Shown: positions 57,801 through 64,000 of the stretch, piece after piece
Position numbering within the stretch: position 1 is the first letter of the stretch
Layout: each line of letters starts with the position of its first letter
Assembly: GCA_964017185.1 (NCBI GenBank)
Contig: OZ024869.1
Span: 64,618,931-64,682,930 of the forward strand
Direction of reading: 5' to 3'
Source: Rugalucina vietnamica
Lineage: Eukaryota > Mollusca > Bivalvia > Lucinida > Lucinidae
DNA length: 64,000 bases
Notes under the pieces: model-generated
The model's database searches: none
Told to the model about the DNA's origin: nothing
Seen by the model: the letters and a program-made list of their open reading frames with translations, nothing else
Made by a program: the position numbers and the translations under genes

Positions 57801-58057
57801 GTTTCTCGAAGAGACAGCGTACCGTGCTTGGCATAGACTCTTACTCTGAATACGGTCGAACGCCAACCAGCTCTTTCAATTGTTCAACGGAATATTTTGT
57901 CGCAAATATGAAGATCAGATACTGCATTTTGACGTTCTATGTGTGCATGAAACATGCTCCAGATCTCAACGTTGACAGAGCGGATGACCTGCGTCTACCT
58001 TTTATGGTTCTGGCAAATGTCCCAGAAACATGCCATTATCTGACTTTTATGCACAAT
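57801..58057 (+). CDS. candidate exon, downstream of CUB gene
   Basis: It is open from CCAATAACAG to GTAAGT, with two bases then 85 codons (phase 1 in, 0 out). It is Cys-rich and protein-like (S-F-N-C-S-T-E-Y-F-V, F-Y-V-C-M-K-H-A-P-D-L, V-P-E-T-C-H-Y-L-T-F). Phase fits exon 4 of the CUB gene if its internal donor is used. No family is recognised. Confidence 0.5.
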
Positions 58058-58458
58058 GTAAGTATGCAACTATAACGGCATGGTTTGCCCAAGGAGTTCC
58101 CATAATATTTTATAACGTTACTTGCATATTATCTAATTTAAAACTAAATCTAACTTAAGATATCTTTGCGCGATACATGGACTATTGTTTCATTGAATAT
58201 ATTACGCATAAGACTTTCGAACGCGCGCAAATTTGCGTGTATACTCTAAATTACGCGTAATGTCTTGCTTAACGATTTGGTCTCTCATTGATTTATGTCA
58301 GCATGCGTAATAATATATACTCGATGATACGCATAATTTTGAATAGATTCTAGTTGGCTATCGACATATACGCGTATAAATTACTCCCGTACTACAAGTA
58401 TAATACTTGCACTTTACACTAAATCGATGGGTACATGCGGTAGTGTTAGTAAATAATG

Positions 58459-60875
58459 TTTTTAGCTCACCTGAGCCGAAGGCTCTCAGGTGAGGTTATA
58501 GGATAGGGAGGCACCCGGCGTCCGTCCGTCGGCGTCGTCGTCGTCGTCGTCCGTCGTCCGTCGTCCACCATTTTCAAAGATCTTCTTCTCTGAAACCGCT
58601 AGGCCAATCAAAGCCAAATTTTATGTGAAGCATCAATAGGAAGGGGGAACCAATGTGTATATAAGAAATCCAGGTCACATGACCAAGATGGCCGCCATGC
58701 CCATATATGGTAAAAACCCTTCAAAAATCTTCTTCTCCAGAACCAGTGGACCGATTTCAACGAAACTTAGCATGAAGCATTGATGGCTCAAGCACTACTA
58801 TGTGTATATAAATCATGACCCTGTGATGACCTTGACCTATTTTACGGCAAGGTCAACATAGGTTGCCAATGCATTTGAATGGGGAAAAATTTTTAAGTGT
58901 CATTTAAAGTGAAAATCTTGCAGGAAATGGGCAGTAGGACTGAATATTGATGATTCTGAAAAAAAAATTGACCCCAGGGGCTCATCTGCCCCCACCCCGG
59001 GGCAATATACCTGTACATTACCATAATATTCAAACATCATCTCCTCTGAATTGGCTTGGCCAATCAAAGCCAAATTTTATGTGAAGCATCAAGAGGAAGG
59101 GGGAACCAATGTGTAAATCAGAAATCCAGGTCACATGACCAAGATGGCCGCCATGCCCATATATGGTAAAAACCCTTCAAAAATCTTCTTCTCCAGAACC
59201 AATAGACGGATTTCATCAAAACTTGGCATGAAGCATTGATGGCTCAAGCACTACAATATGTATATAAATCGTGACCCTGAGATGACCTTGACCTTCTTTA
59301 CAGCAAGGTCAACATAGGTCACCAATGCATTTGAATGGGGAAAAATTTTAAAATGTCATTTAAAGTGAAAATCTTGCAGGAAATGGGCAGTGGGACTGAA
59401 TATTGATGATTCTCAAAAATTTTGACCCCAGGGGCTCATCTGCCCCCACCCCAGGGCAATATACCTGTACATTACCATAATATTCAAACATCATCTCCTC
59501 TGAATTCGCTTGGCCAATCAAAGCCAAATTTTATGTGAAGCATCAAGAGGAAGGGGGAATCAATGTGTAAATAAGAAATCCAGGTCACATGACCAAGATG
59601 GCCGCCATGCCTATATATGGTAAAAACCCTTCAAAAATCTTCTTCTCCAGAACCAATGGACGGATTTCATCAAAACTTGGCATGAAGCATTGATGGCTCA
59701 AGCACTACAATATGTATATAAATCGTGACCCTGAGATGACCTTGACCTTCTTTACCGCAAGGTCAACATAGGTCACCAATGCATTTGAATAGGGAAAAAT
59801 TTTAAAATGTCATTTAAAGTGAAAATCTTGCAGGAAATGGGCAGTGGGACTGAATATCGATGATTCTGAAAAATTTTGACCCCATGGGCTCATCTGCCCC
59901 CACCCCGGGGCAATATACCTGTACATTACCATCATATTCAAACATCATCTTCTCTGAAACCGCTTGGCCAATCAAAGCCAAATTTTATGTGAAGCATCAA
60001 TAGGAAGGGGGAACCAATATGTATATAAGAAATCCAGGTCACATGACTTAAATGGCCGCCATGCCCATATGTGGTAAAAACCCTTCAAAAATCTTCTTCT
60101 CCAGAACCGGTGGACCAATTTCAACGATACTTGGCATGAAGCATCTATGGCTCAAGCACTACAATGTGTATATAAATCATGACCCTGTGATGACCTTGAC
60201 CTTTTTTACGACAAGGTCAACATAGGTCACCAATGCATTTGAATTGGGAGAACTTTAAAATGTCATATAAAGTGAAAGTCTTACAGGAAATGGGCAGAAG
60301 GACTGAATATTAATGATTCTGAAAAAAAAATGGGTCCCTTGGGCTCATATTCCCCCACCCTGGGGCATTATACATATAAATTCTTCTCCTCTGAAACCAC
60401 TTAGCCAATTTAAGCCAAATTTTATCTGAAGCATCTATAGGATGGGGGAACCAATGTGTTTATTAATAATCTAGGTTTCATTACCAAGATGGCCGCAATG
60501 CCCATATAAATCTTTTTCTCTGAACCATTTTACAAATTTCCATGAACTTTGGAGTGAAGCATCGATGGCTAAAGTACTACAATGTATATCTAAATCATGA
60601 CCTGTGACAACCTTGACCCAGTTTATGGCAAGGTCAACATGGGTTGCCCATGAATTTGAATGGGAAAAACTGTTAAAATGTCATTTGAAGGGAAAAGCCA
60701 GCAGGAAATTGGCAAATGGACAGAATATTGATTATTCTGAAAAAAAAAAGTCGCTCTAGGGCTTCATCTGCCCTTACACTGGGGTTAAATACCATTATAT
60801 TAAAACATGTTTATTGGTACACGTATATGCAGCAGATCTCAGGTGAGCGTTTACAGGACCATTGGTCCTCTGGTT
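58459..60875 (+). mobile_element. Helentron/HINE-like element, family A, copy 2 (five monomers)
   Basis: It has the same ends as 9543-11071: TTTTTAGCTCACCTGAGC with stem-loop at the left; CTCAGGTGAGC, the AGGACC-ATT-GGTCCT hairpin and CTGGTT at the right. A (GTC)n microsatellite is at about 58525-58565. Five tandem monomers have their marker at 58593, 59049, 59503, 59957 and 60394 (454-456 bp steps, last 437). It lies in a T-tract within a local tandem repeat, of which an uninterrupted copy survives at about 61009-61040. Confidence 0.7.
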
Positions 60876-61240
60876 ACATATATTTACAGTTACATGTGTA
60901 TACACATGTCCATACATGTACACTTGAAATACGTCCGTACTGCGAACGTATAATACTTGCACTTTACACTAAATCGATGGGTACAAATACACATGCGGTA
61001 GTGTTAATAAATAATGTTTTTACATATATTTACAGTTACATGTACATGTGTATACACATGTCCATACATGTACACTTGAAATACGTCCGTACTGCGAACG
61101 TATTACGTGCGTTTTATGTATAATCGAAGGGTACGAATACGCAAGCGGTAGTATTAGTATATAACGTATTTACAATATTTACAGTTACATGTACATGCAC
61201 AGCTGTATACACATTTCCATTCATGTACACTTTCCACTGG
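60876..61240 (+). repeat. local tandem repeat (about 130-bp unit) hosting the HINE insertion
   Basis: Units share CTTTACACTAAATCGATGGG, GCGGTAGTGTTA, ATATTTACAGTTACATG and CATGTACACTTGAAATACGT. A first part of a unit lies left of the HINE at about 58395-58460. Confidence 0.7.
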
Positions 61241-61253
61241 CTTTTTCTTACAG

Positions 61254-61431
61254 ATTACATCAGTATATGCTTTTCTTGGTGAGAACACATCTATGAAGGT
61301 GGTCAAAGAGATTGTCTATCCAACCTCGGACTTCACTTCATTCTTTTTGAGCAATGGGTTTTCTTATAACTTATACGATTATTTTGATTATTGCCTGATG
61401 TGGTTCCCATTGTTTGCCATAGTGCCAAAAG
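61254..61431 (+). CDS. candidate exon, partner of 57801-58057
   Basis: It has 178 bases between TTTTTCTTACAG and GTAAAA, phase 0 in and 1 out. It encodes I-T-S-V-Y-A-F-L-G-E-N-T and ends A-I-V-P-K. The phase matches the exon before and the exon after. Confidence 0.5.
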
Positions 61432-61608
61432 GTAAAATCAAATACATTTATTTAAGATTAAAAGAATCTATGATTGTTTTGAGGACGAGACGAGGAAAGT
61501 TTTCGGATTATTCCGAGGCTAAGATTTCCTTGTTGAGACGTCAACGCATTTATTGATTATTTTTCTCACCCAACTTTTTAATGCCTTTTGATCCTGAATT
61601 GGTTTCAG

Positions 61609-61716
61609 GTGATGATTATGCAGCCACTTTGTTTGAACGCAAAGCAATATGCAAATTGACCATTTCACACTCTGCATGCCAATTATCGATACTTCACCGA
61701 CGACGGAATGAAAAAG
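61609..61716 (+). CDS. candidate exon, continues the series
   Basis: It has 108 bases after TTGGTTTCAG, phase 1 in and out, before GTAACT. It encodes D-D-Y-A-A-T-L-F-E-R-K-A-I-C-K-L and ends H-R-R-R-N-E-K. The transcript must continue further, but no convincing next exon is seen. Confidence 0.4.
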
Positions 61717-63282
61717 GTAACTCCGAGGCAAGAATCAACGCCTGAGGACCATTGTGTGAAGTGTTGTCGGCAAAATATGTAATATATTACAGTGCAAGGG
61801 GATAATGTATTTGTTATGATAATGTGATGTAGTAAGATGGTCTTGCTTCCAAACAAAATTTACATAATGCTAAAATATATTGTCTGGAACATATAAAATA
61901 CAATAAAACATACACGATTTTGTGATTTTGTCAAGATTGATTTAGAAGTCACTAATTCTTTAAAGTCAAAACTTTTCATTCTCTATTCACGCTATAATCT
62001 ATAATTCAAATTCACTGTACAAACTGTATTATTTTAAACTCATTTCGGACGAAGTGTTTAGATAATTTTCGCCACCAAATACTCCTTGTGGAAAAAAAGA
62101 ATGGATCGCCAACGCTGGAGGAATGTTACATATCGATCTGACCAACGCCTGACTGTCAGAGAATGACAACGTTTGCACAGAAAGCTGATTCAAAGCATAA
62201 ATAATTTTTTACTCTACTTTGTCATTGAAGTCCTTGTCACGATCACTGATATTGATTTCGGAGACTGTTTTCGTAACTGTCAAGCATGTTTTCATAACTG
62301 TTAACAATACAGCTCCCTTTAGTACATACCGATTTGTTTCATAAGTAATGGTATAGCAGTACCAGTACTTGAATCTTGACCAAATTTTATTGGGTGTTTG
62401 CAGATTTAAACGGATTTCGCTGTGTCAAACCTAATATAGCTCGGCAAATAGGTCACTGTATGGGCGTTACCTTATGAATACGTTATTGGGTATGGTCTAC
62501 TTTTGACCTAGGTAAAAGCTAAAGGTATACAGTTGAAAGACTCATGTTGTCCGTCAGAACGAAAATCCGAGTTTGTCTAGTTTACTGGATTGGACAAAAT
62601 AGGTAGCTGATCTTTAACGGTAAAATACGTGACAGCGCTCTAGGCTGACTCAATTCGACTTTTCTATTATCTCCCTACTTGAACATTTTAGATTTTTATC
62701 GATCTATAAATAGATAGTAGCACATAAAATATGATAAACGAGATATCACAATTTCTGTGACACTGATATGAATGTTAACATTGATTTCTCACACTACAGA
62801 ACAATTTGAACTAAAACAATATTATTCCAATAAAATGAAAGAGCGTCGAGTACACTACACCTTACAAAATATTTGGTCTACCCTATACAGTCGAGGTTAT
62901 CGAAGCTCGAAATCTTGGATTCTGCACGACTGCCTTACCTTGTTTGGACTGTCGTTTTGCCATTTGTGTCCCAGTACCTTTTCGAGTGGCATCCTTGGGA
63001 TCAAATATTTACATGCAACTGTTTGGCCATTCTTATTTGTAAATACAACCGATTTTATGTGTTACGTGGGTGATCTAATAAAGAATGGGACTTTTTGAAT
63101 TATTTCTATGTAAATAGAATTTGCATGTTGGGTGTAAATCATTATTGTTGCTCAATATAATACGACCCCCATTCACCGCTAAAATTTGACATCTAAACAA
63201 CAACCTACCGTTGCCTAGCAGCGAGAGAATGTGAGTAAACAGCCCATGGCCACGTGGGTAATATGTACCTAAATTTGGTTGT
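61717..63282. other. non-coding, weak frames only
   Basis: Two overlapping frames at 62772-63098 follow an acceptor-like CACTACAG, and one is Trp-rich (L-P-Y-L-V-W-T-V-V-L). Neither has a clear domain or a clear donor. The rest is AT-rich. Confidence 0.35.
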
Positions 63283-63914
63283 GTTGCGGCCCCCGTGGCC
63301 GAGCGGTTAAGAGCGCTGTTTCTTAATCACTCGATCATCTCACCGCTGTGTCTGGTATGGGTGCGAGCCCCGCTCTGGCCACATGTGAAACAAGCCAAGT
63401 TCTGCTTGCAGGTGGTTTTTCTCGGGGTTCTACCGTTTTCGCCCACCTACTGATTGGTCCGTCTCATATGAGCTGAAATAATCTTAAAAGGGACGTAAAA
63501 CTGAATTAGATAAAAAAATAAAAAAAAAGAATTTGGTTGTCATGGCAACTGGTTGCAAAAAATCCACTAAAGACACACTTTAGTTTATACCATGCATTGC
63601 TGGCTTTATGCGCTGCAAATACCACATATATACAGCAGAAACTTTAAACAGGGTGAGCATTTTTGCGAGAAAAGCTGGGTTTTGTTTGTGAAAAAGTACA
63701 ATGAAATTAGGGGTAGGGGGGATATATTTCATAGCCTTAGTATAAATGACATAATAAATTGTTATGAACCTTGAAATTATCAGGTTCAGTGCAAATATTA
63801 CATATGAATTACAAAAGAGGCAACTGACCTTTTAGATTTATGTTGCCTAGCAACCACAGGTCTCAGAAAATGCTTTAAGTCAGAATTCATAGAGTAGAAT
63901 GGTTGCTAGGCAAC
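63210..63914. promoter_or_regulatory. group of RFX X-box-like palindromes
   Basis: GTTGCCTAGCAAC (63842-63854) and GTTGCTAGGCAAC (63902-63914, perfect on the other strand) fit the X-box consensus. GTTGCCTAGCAGC (63210) and GTTGTCATGGCAAC (63537) are near matches. The SINE lies between the first and second. No gene start is visible beside them in this window. Confidence 0.35.
63283..63529 (+). mobile_element. tRNA-derived SINE with exact 11-bp target duplication
   Basis: The head has an A box (TGGCCGAGCGG at about 63296) and a B box (GGGTGCGAGCCC at about 63358) of class II (Leu/Ser-like) tRNA type. A body of about 150 bp and an A-rich tail follow. AATTTGGTTGT flanks it on both sides (63272-63282 and 63530-63540), showing target-primed insertion by a LINE. 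It does not fold as a functional tRNA. Confidence 0.82.
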
Positions 63915-64000
63915 CACCTCTCGATCACTAACGCTAGATCCAAATTGACTGTAGAAAAATCTTTCACAGATGATGTTTAACACAGACGATACTCAAGAAT

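Noticed and set aside
60716..61123. 135-codon frame with H-V-Y-T-H-V-H-T type repeats
   Set aside because: It translates the end of the HINE and the local tandem repeat.
62772..63098. Two overlapping frames after an acceptor-like site
   Set aside because: Neither has a domain or a good donor, and the choice of frame is arbitrary; left as undetermined.
63295..63375. Possible tRNA-Leu or tRNA-Ser gene
   Set aside because: The boxes are present but the cloverleaf does not close, and a SINE body, A tail and target duplication follow.
1..64000. CRISPR arrays, bacterial operons, prophage or viral genes
   Set aside because: No evenly spaced short repeats with unique spacers, and all real genes show introns; the only reverse transcriptases are of LINE type.

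Overview
The window looks like nuclear DNA of a marine mollusc, most likely a bivalve. It is AT-rich, has small exons separated by long introns, lacks bacterial-style gene packing, and is crowded with non-LTR retrotransposons, MITEs, a tRNA-derived SINE and Helentron-like elements of a type common in bivalves. The species cannot be named from the sequence alone.

Layout. 1-5.6 kb holds two LINE reverse-transcriptase reading frames in the same orientation. One is an L1/Tx1-like element that runs in from off-window and ends in a poly(A) tail. The other is a different LINE whose coding sequence starts directly after that tail. 5.6-21.2 kb has no certain gene. It contains MITEs, two Helentron-like elements with internal tandem monomers (9543-11071 and 12968-14108), an intact and apparently very young TRIM retrotransposon (18019-18527), and long hairpins. 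A possible signal-peptide first exon lies at 14275-14361.

21.3-43.3 kb carries the main gene on the + strand: 16 exons, all phase-consistent, encoding at least 1008 residues of a class C GPCR of the GABA-B type. It resembles subunit 2. It has a Venus-flytrap ligand domain (first part missing), seven transmembrane helices, and a long tail with a coiled coil and a C-terminal class I PDZ ligand. Its introns hold MITEs, an 802-bp foldback element, a 1185-bp element with terminal inverted repeats and a decayed copy of one of its own exons.

43.3-53.3 kb is mostly repeats, including a broken CR1/Jockey-type LINE (49105-51800). 53.3-56.9 kb holds a small four-exon gene for a secreted protein of about 312 residues: signal peptide, CUB domain and two W-P-x-G-x-Y (ApeC-like) segments. 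Further phase-compatible exons at 57.8-61.7 kb may be a longer form or a separate gene, and a second copy of the Helentron-like family lies between them. The last 1 kb has a complete SINE with an exact 11-bp target duplication and several RFX X-box-like palindromes.

The most interesting signals are the miniature LTR element with a tRNA-Leu primer site, and two unrelated Helentron-like families with the same end architecture and nuclear-receptor half-sites in every monomer. For one of these, the window itself contains the empty insertion site. All exon models rest on reading splice sites and frames by eye; no searches were run.
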